From Thiohalocapsa sp. ML1 (GTDB lineage: Bacteria; Pseudomonadota; Gammaproteobacteria; Chromatiales; Chromatiaceae): a stretch of DNA of 64,000 nt. The stretch lies in assembly GCF_001469165.1 (NCBI RefSeq), contig NZ_JABX01000008.1:1-64000 (forward strand), read 5' to 3'. A model generated the notes under the pieces. It had not been told where the DNA came from. It did not search any database and saw only the letters and a program-made list of their open reading frames with translations. The position numbers and the translations under genes are program-made. Below are positions 28,491-38,219 of this stretch, in pieces; the first letter of the stretch is position 1, and each line of letters opens with the position of its first letter.

Positions 28491-28519
28491 CCGTTTTCGC
28501 GGCTTTCGCGTGTTTTGTC
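28491..28519. repeat. TTTCGCG-type half repeat between convergent genes
   Basis: CCGTTTTCGCGGCTTTCGCG and the following TGTTTTGTC resemble one arm of the inverted repeat at 2248-2326 (same TTTTCGCG-TTTCGCGTGTTT pattern). It lies between the 3' ends of the exported-protein gene and the VanZ/Wzy fusion gene, touching the stop codon of the latter. Confidence 0.5.
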
Positions 28520-31500
28520 ATTGCACTTCGACCTTCGGGCGTCGCCTGCGCGGCTTGCGGCCGCGCCGCTCGTCGCCTCCGCGCACCAGCACCGCAGCAC
28601 AAAGCAAGGCGAGATAGAACAGCATCCCCGTCCGCGGCGCATCCACGACGCTCCCCAGCATCCCGGCGCCGACTAAGCCCGCAAGCGCGGCGGCAAAGGC
28701 CACCGCTTCGAGACGCCCGGCACGGATGCCGGGCCAGAGCACGACCGCCACCGCGAGCATCAAGAACGCGAGCGCCGCGAGCCCGACCAGCCCCTGCGCC
28801 ACAAAGGTCTCGACGAAGAGCTGGTCGATGTGCCAGCCCTGCGCCTGGTCCGCGACGAAGAGCCAGCGCGCAGCCCCCGGGCTGAAACCCCCGTTGGCAA
28901 TGAGCTGCCTGCCATCCGGCGCGAGCAGGCTCACGTCGTCCACATCGATGCGGCCCGTGCCGGCGTTGTACAGCGACAGCTTCACGGGCCCGTGCGGCCA
29001 GCGCCCGCCGCGGCCGACCTCGCCGGCGGAGATCGTCGCTTCCCGTCGCTGCCAAACACCGGCCTCGCCGGGCGCGAGCCCGGCGCTTACGCAGGTGAAT
29101 GAGTACAGGAGCGCCTTCTCGCACAGCATCACGCTGAGCCGCGCATCCGGCTCCGTGCCGCGCACCCGTGCCGCAAGCCGATAGTCCGTGCCCGCCCGCA
29201 CCGAGACGCGCTGATCCAAGTAGACCGGCTGACCCTTGCCGAGACGTAGCAAGGCGTTGTCCCCTTCCTCGATGACCTCGAATGTGCCGGGGGGCGTGCC
29301 CGCCTGCACGGCGAACAGGTAGAGCGCGGGATAGCGGCCGAACCCCGTGCCAACCAGCATCGGCGCCATGTCGTCTCCCATCAGGTCCAACGCCTGCTGC
29401 CAGTGCGCGATTCGTGCGCGCAGGTCCCCTTCGATCCGCGACAGCCGGTCCCCGGCGAAACCGCCGGTCAGCATGTGCGCCGCGAGAAACGCCGCCAGCG
29501 CCAATGCGCCGCCGAGCAGCGACCACTGGCGCAGGGTGCGGATGCGTCCGGCCAGCAGCAGACCCACCACCAGCACCCCGACGCCCGTCGCGGCACCGAC
29601 ATAGCCACCGCGGGCAAAGGTCACGAGCAGCGCATAGGCCGCCGGCGGCACCAGCACGACCCCGCCCAGCTTCCACCAGCGACCCTTTACGACGAGGGTC
29701 CAGCCGAGCAGCATCGGCAGCGCGAAGGCGAGGTAGGCACCGATGTAGCCGCCGCCGTCGTGCATGCTGCCGAACGGCCCGGTTACGCGGAACTCGCTGC
29801 CGAAGTCCAGCAGGCCGACATGCGCGACACGCTCGGCTAGCACCGTCGCCGACACGACCGCGAGACCGACGGCCGCGCCCCCGAGCACGAGCGTTGCGGC
29901 CGCCGTCGAGCCCAACTGACGGCGGAACCGGCGCAGCAGCGGCACCGCCAGCAGCGCCCACAGCAGGCCCTTGCCCTCGTGCCATGGCGCGAGTACCGCA
30001 TGCGACGATGCGAGCGGCAGCCCGCCACCCGCCGCAGGCGCAAGGCCGACGCCGGTGGACACCAGCCAGCTCACCCACAGCAGCAGCAAAGCGACGGCCA
30101 GCCAGACGTTCGGCAGCCGCGCCGGCTTGAGGCCGGACAGCCGGAGCCCGGCGACGGCGAGCCCCACCAGCACGAACAGATCGAACGCGCTGAGCATCAC
30201 CCGCCCGCTCCAGGGCGTCAGGTCCAGCACCGGCAGCGCCGCGGGCACCACCGCGAGCCAGAGCCAGGGCCAGCGCCACAGCGCCGCCGCGAAGGCGAGC
30301 AGTGCGAGCGCGAGCCAGACCTGCGCCACCGGATAGAGCACGACACCGGCCAGCGCGACGCCGCCCGCACCGAAGGCATACAGGTAGCCGAGCAGCGTCG
30401 GCTCGGGCAGCGACTCGGTGTCTGCCGGCCCGAGCCCGCCGCCGCGACTCACCGAGCGGTGCGCGGACTCAGCCGCAGGCCAGGGCTGCGCAGACGCGTC
30501 GCCTTCGCTGCCTAGCCGCCGCGGCCCGTCCGGTGTCGGCCCGCGGAACGTCCCGGCCAGCTCGTGATCAGGTCCTGCAACGGCACCCGCTACCACCTGC
30601 CGCCGCTGCACATCGCCGAATGTCCCGGCCAGCGCGTGATGAGGTCCTGCCCCCGCGGACTGCGTTTGCACTGCGCGCGACGCCCCCCACGGGGCCGCCA
30701 TCCACGCACGCGTGTCGCCCTGGACCTGACGCACCGCCCGCGCAAACCAGAGCGCGGCGGCAAAGGCGAGCCAGGCGCCCACCGGGGCAATGAGCAGGTT
30801 GGTGGGGTCCGGCCGTGCGCCGGGAGCGAACAGTTTGCCGGCTTCGATCACTATCGCAAGCACCAGCGCGGCCGCCGCCGGTGCCCACCCGGCGGGCTGC
30901 CGCGTCGGCCGCGTCAGCGCGTGCGCGGCGAAGCCGGCCCCCATGGGCGCATACAGCGCGAGCTGCGACAGCAGGCTCGCCATCGCCACCGGCTCGCTGG
31001 TCCAGTAATGGTAGTAGAAGGGCACCCAGCCGAGGGTGTCGAGGCGGGACAACGCCTGCGACACATCGCGCCAGGGCCCGCTCCACCAGCCGGACAGCGC
31101 GGTGATGGCCGCAAGATAGGGCAAGGCCAACACCGGCACGGCGCGCCAGCCGATGCGCGCCAGCGCATCGATGCCGATGCCGTTGGTCAACGCCCGGCCC
31201 AGCGCGGCGCCGGCCAGCATGCCGAGACCCCGCAGCAGCACCGACAGCCCCTGGCTCTTGCCGGACACGAGCAGCAGTTGCACCGGCTCGATCAGCAGCC
31301 CGAGCGCGACGCCGAGCAGAAGGAACCGCGGCAGCGGCCAGCGCGGATACAGCAGCGCCAGCAGCAGGCCCATGGGCGCGACGGCAAGCAGCTCCGCGAG
31401 CCAGAACGCCGCGCAGCGCAGCCCCGACGCACAGGGCGTCGCGAGCCACGCGTGCAGATCGCTCCCCAGTTGCGCCTGCAGCTCCGCCATGGAGACCACG

Positions 31501-32048
31501 AAGTCGAACGGGAACAACGCCAGCAGCACATAGGTGAGCAGCAGCACCGCCAGCGCCGCAACCAGGGACGCGCGCCCGCCCCGCGCGAAGGCCAGCCCCA
31601 GCCCGACCACGCGCCAGCGACCGAACAGCCAGACCAGTACGCCGATGGCGGAGCCGATGCTCTCCGCCAACAAATCGTTGAGTGATACGGTGCGCGGTGC
31701 GAAGAAGAGCTGCGTAAACTCGACCGCGACGGCAACGCCGACGCCGGCGGCGAGCACGACAATGGCGCCGACGACGGCCGCAACGCCCCCGGCCCGCAAG
31801 CCGAACAGCGCGACGCACCCGAGGAAGGTCAGGGGCACGTACAGGACGATGTTCGCAACCCAGTCCGCCCGCGAGGCGGCGCCCAAATCCAGGAAGCGGA
31901 TCTGCGCGAAGCGGGCAAAGGCCTCGTCGAGAGAAAGCGGCCGCAGCTCCAGCGGCACCAGGCTGCCGTAGACGACGAAGGCCAGATACAGCAGCAGCCA
32001 GGGCCACCAGCGGGGCTCGCGGAACTCGGCGATGGGAGCGCGGATCAT
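28518..32048 (-). CDS. Giant membrane fusion: VanZ-like repeats, O-antigen-ligase (Wzy_C-like) domain and carbohydrate-binding-like domain
   Basis: A 1176-residue protein, probably acting in surface polysaccharide assembly. Residues 1-150 form a VanZ-like membrane unit (FVVYGSLVPLELRPLSLDEA, then LNDLLAESIGSAIGVL). Two further VanZ-like units follow at about 160-295 (IEPVQLLLVSGKSQGLSVLL) and 300-445 (DTLGWVPFYYHYWTSEPVA, IEAGKLFAPGARPDPTNLLI). A polar linker at about 445-560 contains a duplicated segment. Residues 565-940 form a multi-helix O-antigen-ligase/polymerase-like domain with the long exported loop. About 950-1090 reads like a carbohydrate-binding module (VDDVSLLAPDGRQLIANGGF). Two helices end the protein. 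It lies 47 bp behind another membrane gene in the nuo direction. Substrate unknown. Confidence 0.8.
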   Translation of the reverse strand: MIRAPIAEFREPRWWPWLLLYLAFVVYGSLVPLELRPLSLDEAFARFAQIRFLDLGAASRADWVANIVLYVPLTFLGCVALFGLRAGGVAAVVGAIVVLAAGVGVAVAVEFTQLFFAPRTVSLNDLLAESIGSAIGVLVWLFGRWRVVGLGLAFARGGRASLVAALAVLLLTYVLLALFPFDFVVSMAELQAQLGSDLHAWLATPCASGLRCAAFWLAELLAVAPMGLLLALLYPRWPLPRFLLLGVALGLLIEPVQLLLVSGKSQGLSVLLRGLGMLAGAALGRALTNGIGIDALARIGWRAVPVLALPYLAAITALSGWWSGPWRDVSQALSRLDTLGWVPFYYHYWTSEPVAMASLLSQLALYAPMGAGFAAHALTRPTRQPAGWAPAAAALVLAIVIEAGKLFAPGARPDPTNLLIAPVGAWLAFAAALWFARAVRQVQGDTRAWMAAPWGASRAVQTQSAGAGPHHALAGTFGDVQRRQVVAGAVAGPDHELAGTFRGPTPDGPRRLGSEGDASAQPWPAAESAHRSVSRGGGLGPADTESLPEPTLLGYLYAFGAGGVALAGVVLYPVAQVWLALALLAFAAALWRWPWLWLAVVPAALPVLDLTPWSGRVMLSAFDLFVLVGLAVAGLRLSGLKPARLPNVWLAVALLLLWVSWLVSTGVGLAPAAGGGLPLASSHAVLAPWHEGKGLLWALLAVPLLRRFRRQLGSTAAATLVLGGAAVGLAVVSATVLAERVAHVGLLDFGSEFRVTGPFGSMHDGGGYIGAYLAFALPMLLGWTLVVKGRWWKLGGVVLVPPAAYALLVTFARGGYVGAATGVGVLVVGLLLAGRIRTLRQWSLLGGALALAAFLAAHMLTGGFAGDRLSRIEGDLRARIAHWQQALDLMGDDMAPMLVGTGFGRYPALYLFAVQAGTPPGTFEVIEEGDNALLRLGKGQPVYLDQRVSVRAGTDYRLAARVRGTEPDARLSVMLCEKALLYSFTCVSAGLAPGEAGVWQRREATISAGEVGRGGRWPHGPVKLSLYNAGTGRIDVDDVSLLAPDGRQLIANGGFSPGAARWLFVADQAQGWHIDQLFVETFVAQGLVGLAALAFLMLAVAVVLWPGIRAGRLEAVAFAAALAGLVGAGMLGSVVDAPRTGMLFYLALLCAAVLVRGGDERRGRKPRRRRPKVEVQ
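30550..30650. repeat. In-frame 29-bp direct repeat in the linker of the VanZ/Wzy fusion gene
   Basis: GTCCCGGCCAGCTCGTGATC (30550, continuing to 30578) recurs with two substitutions at 30622-30650. The 72-bp spacing is 24 codons, so the protein carries AGPHHALAGTF followed by AGPDHELAGTF. The repeat lies in the low-complexity linker between the third VanZ-like unit and the ligase domain. Confidence 0.75.
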
Positions 32049-32095
32049 CCTGAGAAAGGCCTGCTACCGCCCGGCTGCCCGCGCCGGCGCTCGGC

Positions 32096-33133
32096 TCAGC
32101 GCTCCTGAGCCGATGCTTCCCCGGCGGCGTCAGGCGACGCCTCCGCCAAGCCCCGCTGCGCCGGGTTGCGCGCAAAGCGCCGCGTCGAATACGCGGCCCA
32201 GACCGGATACTGCGCAAAGGTCAGCAGCAGGACGACGGCGACATAGGCAAGCGCGTAGCGTCCGAACAGCTCCGCGTTACCCAGCCCGTACTCGTAGCGC
32301 GTCGCGCTCAGCAGAAACTCCAGCGCGGACAGGCTTGTGTCGCCGCCAAGCACCTGGGGCTCGGCAGCCACGAACAGGGCGCCGTAGCTCACCGGCAACA
32401 GCAGGACCAGGGCGAAGACTGCCGCCGCCGTGCCGGTGAAGACGCCGGACAGGCGCTCCCCCAGCAACGAGGCGCCGAAGGCGACGAGCAGGAGCCAGAG
32501 CCAGAGCAGCAACCAAGCCAGCGGCGACCCATCGCCCCGCAGCAGGATCATCACGTTGTCCGTCGCCGCCAGCAGGATGACGATCCAATAGCTGAGCACG
32601 AAGAACAGGGCCGCGTACCCCACCCACAACAGAAAACGCAGGGGCTCGAAGGAGCGGGTGATGGCGTAGAGCATGGCCGTGCCGCCGGCGACACTGACGG
32701 ACAAGACCACGAACACGCCGGTAAAGCGGATGAGACGCTCAACCTCCGCGGGCAGCGACCAGACCGGCAGGCCCACCAGATCGTGCACGCTCTCGATGGG
32801 CGTCGCGAAGCGGAAGATCAGGAATATCAGCAGCGCATGGGCCAGGATGCCGATGGGGAAGAGCCAGGCCCAAGGCCGCGGTGCACGGATGAGCTGCAGC
32901 CCGAGCAGCGCCGGCGGCCCCAGCGCCAAGAGCACCATGAGCGCAAACAGAAGCGCAGTTACCGGCGTGGGAGCAGGGCCGAAGAGCTCGCGCACATGGT
33001 ACGGAACGCCCGGCACCACGGCGACCAGGTACAAAAGCGCCGCGGCCACGAGCAGGATCGCGAGCACACGCACGCCAAGGAACAGCGCCGCCTGACGGCT
33101 CTCGGCCTCGCCAAAGTCCTGTTGTCGGATCAT
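32096..33133 (-). CDS. Polytopic membrane protein of unknown function
   Basis: A 345-residue protein with about eight to nine predicted membrane helices (for example FLGVRVLAILLVAAALLYLV, LLFALMVLLALGPPALLGL, FVLSYWIVILLAATDNVMIL and LLLWLWLLLVAFGASLLG). The N-terminus MIRQQDFGEAESRQAA and the C-terminal 35 residues are polar. The start ATG at 33133 was preferred over an upstream ATG at 33172 that would overlap nuoN. It begins 14 bp after the nuoN stop, so it is likely read from the nuo transcript, and is followed 47 bp later by the VanZ/Wzy fusion. It shows no complex I subunit signature. Family not recognised. Confidence 0.75.
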   Translation of the reverse strand: MIRQQDFGEAESRQAALFLGVRVLAILLVAAALLYLVAVVPGVPYHVRELFGPAPTPVTALLFALMVLLALGPPALLGLQLIRAPRPWAWLFPIGILAHALLIFLIFRFATPIESVHDLVGLPVWSLPAEVERLIRFTGVFVVLSVSVAGGTAMLYAITRSFEPLRFLLWVGYAALFFVLSYWIVILLAATDNVMILLRGDGSPLAWLLLWLWLLLVAFGASLLGERLSGVFTGTAAAVFALVLLLPVSYGALFVAAEPQVLGGDTSLSALEFLLSATRYEYGLGNAELFGRYALAYVAVVLLLTFAQYPVWAAYSTRRFARNPAQRGLAEASPDAAGEASAQER

Positions 33134-33147
33134 CTGCAGCCGGCCTC

Positions 33148-34596
33148 TCAGGCAACGAACGCCGCCTGGCAAAGAGACAACAGCGCCGCGGGGAACATGC
33201 CCAGCACCAGCATCGACAGGCCATTGATGCTGACGGCGATGCGGGCATCCCGGGTGCCGTCAACCGGGGCATCGATCTCCGGCTTATCGAAGTAGATCAT
33301 CTTCACCACGCGCAGGTAATAGAAGGCGCCGACGATGGAGAAGGCGACGGCCACGAGCGCGAGCCACACCAGCCCGATGTCGATGATGGCCTGCAGCACC
33401 AGCAGCTTGGCCATGAAGCCCACCAGCGGCGGCACGCCCGCCATCGAGAACATGACCATGGTCATCATGGCCGCGAGCCAAGGGTCGCGCTCGCCCAAGC
33501 CCTTCAGGTCGTCCAGGTTCTCCGCCTCGAACCCCTGGTGCGAGATCATCACCAGCACGCCGAAGGCACCGGCCGCCATCAGCGCATAGGCTACCGCATA
33601 GAACATGGCCGCGGCATAGCCTTCGCTGCTGCCCGCCAGCAGCCCGAGAAAGATGAAACCGACGTGCGAGATGGTCGAATAGCCAAGCATGCGCTTGATG
33701 TTGCTCTGCGCAATAGCGACGACATTGCCGATGCCCATGGACAGCACCGACAGGATGATCAGAATCTCCGACCAGTCCGCGCTCAAGGCAGGCAGCGCGT
33801 CCACCAGGATGCGCGCGGCCATCGCGAAGGCCGCCACCTTCGGCGCGCTGGACAAAAACAGCGCAACCGGCGCCGGCGCGCCCTGATAGACATCCGGAAT
33901 CCACATGTGAAACGGCACGGCACCGAACTTGAAAGCGATGCCGATGAGCACGAACACCAGCCCGAACACCAGAATCTTGTTGTCCATGCCGTCCGCCGCC
34001 ACGGCCGCGGCCACCGCCTCGAAGCCGATGGCCCCGGTCGCGCCGTAGATCATCGAGACGCCGTAGAGCAGCATGCCCGAGCCCAGCGCCCCGAGCACGA
34101 AGTACTTCATCGCCGCCTCGGCGCCCGCGCCGGAATCCCGGTTGAAGGCCACCAGCGCGTAGAGACAGAGCGCCAGCAGCTCCAGCCCCAAGTACATGGT
34201 CAGGAAACCGTTCGCCGAGATCATCACCATGATGCCGAGCAGTGCGAACAGCACCAGCACATGGAACTCCCCCACCCACATCTCCCGCTCGCGCATGTAG
34301 CGCGCGGAATAGGCGAAGGCCAGCAGCGTCACCACCAGCACGGCGCCCTTGAGCAGATCGCTCATGGGGTCGCGGATGAAGGCGCCGCCGAAGGCGAGCG
34401 TCGGCTCGGACCCGAAGCTCAAGCCCACCACGCCGACCGCGGCGAGCGCCGCGGCGAGGCCCGCAAAGGTAATGAGCTGGTTGTTGTCCCGCTCCTCCTT
34501 CGGCAGGTACAGGTCGGCGATGAGCACGGTACAGGCGGTGATCAACACCACCAGCTCCGGCAGCAGCGTGAACAGATCGATGGCTTGGAAGTTCAT
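33148..34596 (-). CDS. nuoN: NADH-quinone oxidoreductase subunit N
   Basis: Antiporter-like proton-pumping subunit in the membrane arm of complex I. The 482-residue protein has about 14 helices and the family landmarks: ELLALCLYALVAF with the conserved Glu, AFKFGAVPFHMWIPDVYQGAP with the pump lysine, and SNIKRMLGYSTISHVGF. It is the last complex I gene of the operon and is followed closely by an unrelated membrane protein. Confidence 0.97.
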   Translation of the reverse strand: MNFQAIDLFTLLPELVVLITACTVLIADLYLPKEERDNNQLITFAGLAAALAAVGVVGLSFGSEPTLAFGGAFIRDPMSDLLKGAVLVVTLLAFAYSARYMREREMWVGEFHVLVLFALLGIMVMISANGFLTMYLGLELLALCLYALVAFNRDSGAGAEAAMKYFVLGALGSGMLLYGVSMIYGATGAIGFEAVAAAVAADGMDNKILVFGLVFVLIGIAFKFGAVPFHMWIPDVYQGAPAPVALFLSSAPKVAAFAMAARILVDALPALSADWSEILIILSVLSMGIGNVVAIAQSNIKRMLGYSTISHVGFIFLGLLAGSSEGYAAAMFYAVAYALMAAGAFGVLVMISHQGFEAENLDDLKGLGERDPWLAAMMTMVMFSMAGVPPLVGFMAKLLVLQAIIDIGLVWLALVAVAFSIVGAFYYLRVVKMIYFDKPEIDAPVDGTRDARIAVSINGLSMLVLGMFPAALLSLCQAAFVA

Positions 34597-34610
34597 CGGT
34601 GGGAATTCCG

Positions 34611-36197
34611 TCAGTCAGCGGGCGTCATCTGCACGAGCTCGGCGGCGACCGCGGCGCCAGCATCGACATGCACGCCCGCGGTGGCCAGCTTGCTCACCTG
34701 GACCTGCTCCACAAGGTGCACGATGGAAGGCTCCATGACATCCACCAGCGGCTTCGGCCAGATGCCGATGGCGAGGGTCGCGACGGCGAGCACGCCCAGA
34801 TTCAGCGCCTCGCGGCGGTTGAGATCTTTCAGCGCGGCTACCTGCTCATTGCCGACGGGGCCGAAGATGACGCGCTTGACCATCCACAGCGTAAACGCGG
34901 CGGCCAGGATCAGCGTCGTCGCGGCTAGCAGCGCATACCAGAAGTCCGCACGGAAGGTGGCGAGGATCACCATGAACTCGCCGACGAAGCCCGACGTGCC
35001 GGGCAGCCCCGCATTGGCCATGGCAAAGAACACGACGAAGGCACCGAACCAGGGCATGGTGTTGATGACGCCGCCGTAATCGGCGATCTGGCGCGTGTGC
35101 ATGCGGTCATACAACACGCCGACGCAGAGGAACAGCGCGCCGGAGATGAACCCGTGCGAGATCATCTGCACCATGCCGCCTTCGATGCCCATCACGGCGC
35201 CGTCCGCGCTGCCGGTATGGCGGACGATGGCAAAGACGACGAAGAAGCCGAGGGTCACGAAGCCCATGTGTGCAATGGACGAGTAGGCAATGAGCTTTTT
35301 CATGTCCTGCTGCACCAGTGCCACTAGGCCGATGTAGACCACGGCGATGAGCGACAGGGCGATGATGAGCCCGTCCAGCTCGGCACTCGCATCCGGGGTG
35401 ATGGGCAGGCTAAAGCGCAGGAAGCCGTAGCCGCCGATCTTGAGCATGATCGCGGCCAGGATCACCGAGCCGCCGGTGGGTGCCTCAACGTGCGCGTCCG
35501 GCAGCCAGGTATGCACCGGGAACATCGGCACCTTCACGGCGAAGGCGAGCAGGAAGGCGATGAAGATGAGCACCTGCGCGGTCATGCCGAGCGGCAGGGC
35601 ATGGAAGTCCAGGATGCTGAAGCTGTCGGCCTGGAAGTACATGTAGATCAGCGCGATCAGCATGAACACCGAGCCGAAGAAGGTATACAGGAAGAACTTG
35701 ATGGTCGCGTAGACGCGGTTCGGCCCGCCCCAGACCCCGATGATCAAAAACATCGGGATCAGCATCGCCTCCCAGAAGAAGTAGAACAGGATCGCGTCCA
35801 GCGCCGAGAACACGCCCACCATGATGCCTTCCATGATCAGGAAGGCGCCCATGTAATACGACGGGCGATAGGTCACCACGTCCCAGCCGGCGATGATGAC
35901 GAAGATGGTGATAAATGTGGTGAGCAGGATCAGCGGCATCGAGATGCCGTCCACCCCGAGGGAATACTCGACCTTGATGGCCGGGATCCAATCCGCCCGC
36001 TCGACGAACTGCATCGCCGCGGTGCTCGCATCGAACATGAACCATAGCGGCAGGCTCACGGCAAAGGCCGCCACCGCAACGCCGAGCGCGATGCGTTTGC
36101 TGAGCTCGGCGTTCTTGTCGCCGTTGGCAATGACCGCTAGGCCGCCGATGATCGGCAGCCAGATAACCAACGAAAGCCAGGGAAATTCGGGCAACAT
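34611..36197 (-). CDS. nuoM: NADH-quinone oxidoreductase subunit M
   Basis: Antiporter-like proton-pumping subunit of complex I. The 528-residue protein opens MLPEFPWLSLVIWLPIIGGL and includes FYFFWEAMLIPMFLIIGVWG with the conserved Glu, AFAVKVPMFPVHTWLPDAHVEAP with the pump lysine, and KKLIAYSSIAHMGFVTLG. The start at 36197 matches the family; the longer frame to 36233 runs into nuoL's end region. The last 30 residues are an Ala/Val-rich tail. nuoN follows after 14 bp. Confidence 0.97.
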   Translation of the reverse strand: MLPEFPWLSLVIWLPIIGGLAVIANGDKNAELSKRIALGVAVAAFAVSLPLWFMFDASTAAMQFVERADWIPAIKVEYSLGVDGISMPLILLTTFITIFVIIAGWDVVTYRPSYYMGAFLIMEGIMVGVFSALDAILFYFFWEAMLIPMFLIIGVWGGPNRVYATIKFFLYTFFGSVFMLIALIYMYFQADSFSILDFHALPLGMTAQVLIFIAFLLAFAVKVPMFPVHTWLPDAHVEAPTGGSVILAAIMLKIGGYGFLRFSLPITPDASAELDGLIIALSLIAVVYIGLVALVQQDMKKLIAYSSIAHMGFVTLGFFVVFAIVRHTGSADGAVMGIEGGMVQMISHGFISGALFLCVGVLYDRMHTRQIADYGGVINTMPWFGAFVVFFAMANAGLPGTSGFVGEFMVILATFRADFWYALLAATTLILAAAFTLWMVKRVIFGPVGNEQVAALKDLNRREALNLGVLAVATLAIGIWPKPLVDVMEPSIVHLVEQVQVSKLATAGVHVDAGAAVAAELVQMTPAD

Positions 36198-36219
36198 CGG
36201 GACAGGTCTCCTTGGCTCG

Positions 36220-38214
36220 TTACAGCGCGACAAACAGCGTCAAGAGCGCCACGAGGCCGACGATCATCGCAATGGCGTAGTGGTACAGATAGCCGGTCTG
36301 CAGATGGCGCATGACGCCGGCCACGTAGCCGACCATCCGCGCCGAGCCATTGACCACCGCGCCATCGATCAGCGCGCGGTCGCCGGCCTGCCAGAGCAAC
36401 TGCCCGAGCCCGCGCCCTCCCCCGGCAAAGACCTTCTGGTTGAAGTCATCGAAGCCGTATTTGTTGTCCAGCAACCGCGTTAACGGCCCTGCGGCCCGCT
36501 GCAGCCGGGCGTCGATATCGGGGTTCTTCTGGTGCAGGAAGAACCAGACGAATGTCGCGAGCGCGAGCCCCGCCATCGCGAGCCAGAATGGCAGCGCGGT
36601 CATGCCGTGGGCGATGAACGCGAGCTGGCCGTGCCAGTGCTCGGCGAGGTGATGCAGCGAGTCGTGCTCTGGCTTCACGTAGATGGCATCGCCGAGCCAA
36701 TTGTTGACCAGGAGCGGCTCCACGGTGAACCAGCCGATGAAGATTGACGGGATCGCCAGCGCAATGAGCGGCACCGTGACGACCCAGGGCGTCTCGTGCA
36801 GATGATGCCGCGTGTGCTCGTCCATGCGCGGCTTGCCGTGAAACACCAGGTAATACATGCGGAAGCTGTAGAGCGCGGTGACGAAGGCACCCACCGTGAG
36901 CAGGAGCCAGGCGATGCCGGAGCCGAACACGTGCGAATCCCCCACCGCCTCGATAATGGCGTCCTTGGAGAAGAAACCCGAGAAGCCGGGAAACGCAATC
37001 AGCGCCAGGGAGCCGATCAGCGCGGTGATCCAGGTGATGCGCATGTACTTGCGAAGCCCGCCCATGTTGCGGATATCCTGGTCGTGGTGCATGGCGATGA
37101 TCACGGAGCCGGCCGCTAGGAACAGCAGGGCCTTGAAGAAGGCATGGGTCATCAGGTGGAAGATGCCGGCGGCGTACGCCGAGGCGCCGAGCGCGGCGGT
37201 CATGTAGCCGAGCTGCGACAGGGTGGAATAGGCCACGACGCGCTTGATGTCGTTCTGCACCAACCCGATCAAGCCCATGAAGAAGGCCGTGATGGCGCCG
37301 ACCAGCAGCACGAACGACAACGCGGTGGTCGACAGCTCGAACAGCGGCGACATGCGCGCGACCATGAATATGCCGGCCGTGACCATGGTCGCCGCGTGAA
37401 TCAGCGCGGAGATCGGCGTCGGACCCTCCATGCTGTCGGGCAGCCAGACATGCAGAGGCACCTGCGCCGACTTACCCATGGCGCCGATGAAGAGCAGGAT
37501 GCAGATCAGCGTCATCAGCGACACGCCGCCGAACACCGCGATCTGCGTCTCCGCCAGCTCCGGCGCCTTGGCGAAGACCTCCGCGTAGTCCATGGAGCCG
37601 AAGTACATGCCGATGGCCGCGATGCCCAGGATGAAGCCGAAGTCGCCGACGCGGTTGACCAGGAAGGCCTTCAGGTTCGCGAAGATGGCCGACTCGCGCG
37701 TCGACCAGAAGCCAATGAGCAAGTAAGACACCAGGCCCACCGCCTCCCAGCCGAAGAACAACTGCATGAAGTTGTTCGACATCACCAGCATCAGCATCGA
37801 GAACGTGAACAGCGAGATGTACGCAAAGAAGCGCTGGTAGCTGTTGCGCCCGGCCAGCGATTCATGCGGCCAGTTGTGCTCGTCGTCGGCCATGTAGCCA
37901 ATGGTGTAGATGTGCACCATCAGCGACACGAAGGTGACCGTCGCCATCATCAGCGCGGTGAGCCGGTCCACGAGGAAGCCGATCTCAAAATGCATGCCGT
38001 CGGCCACCATCCAGGTGTAGACCGTGCCGTTGAAGCTCTGCAGGTCCAGCCACATGAAGCCGACCAGCACCGCGAGCGAGAGCACGGCCGACAGACCGAC
38101 ACCGGCAATGGTGACTCGATGCGCGTTGACGCGCCCGATGCGCCCACCGAAGAAGCCCGCGACGATGGCGCCGACCAGCGGCGCCAGCACGATCAGGAGA
38201 TAGATGCTCTGCAT
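36220..38214 (-). CDS. nuoL: NADH-quinone oxidoreductase subunit L
   Basis: Distal proton-pumping subunit of complex I with the long lateral helix at its C-terminus. The 664-residue protein has FFGWEAVGLVSYLLIGFW with the conserved Glu, AMGKSAQVPLHVWLPDSMEGPTP with the key lysine and histidine, and NDIKRVVAYSTLSQLGYM. The C-terminal part contains the His-rich segment HTRHHLHETPWV. nuoK precedes it with a 5-bp gap. Confidence 0.97.
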   Translation of the reverse strand: MQSIYLLIVLAPLVGAIVAGFFGGRIGRVNAHRVTIAGVGLSAVLSLAVLVGFMWLDLQSFNGTVYTWMVADGMHFEIGFLVDRLTALMMATVTFVSLMVHIYTIGYMADDEHNWPHESLAGRNSYQRFFAYISLFTFSMLMLVMSNNFMQLFFGWEAVGLVSYLLIGFWSTRESAIFANLKAFLVNRVGDFGFILGIAAIGMYFGSMDYAEVFAKAPELAETQIAVFGGVSLMTLICILLFIGAMGKSAQVPLHVWLPDSMEGPTPISALIHAATMVTAGIFMVARMSPLFELSTTALSFVLLVGAITAFFMGLIGLVQNDIKRVVAYSTLSQLGYMTAALGASAYAAGIFHLMTHAFFKALLFLAAGSVIIAMHHDQDIRNMGGLRKYMRITWITALIGSLALIAFPGFSGFFSKDAIIEAVGDSHVFGSGIAWLLLTVGAFVTALYSFRMYYLVFHGKPRMDEHTRHHLHETPWVVTVPLIALAIPSIFIGWFTVEPLLVNNWLGDAIYVKPEHDSLHHLAEHWHGQLAFIAHGMTALPFWLAMAGLALATFVWFFLHQKNPDIDARLQRAAGPLTRLLDNKYGFDDFNQKVFAGGGRGLGQLLWQAGDRALIDGAVVNGSARMVGYVAGVMRHLQTGYLYHYAIAMIVGLVALLTLFVAL

Positions 38215-38219
38215 GCTTG

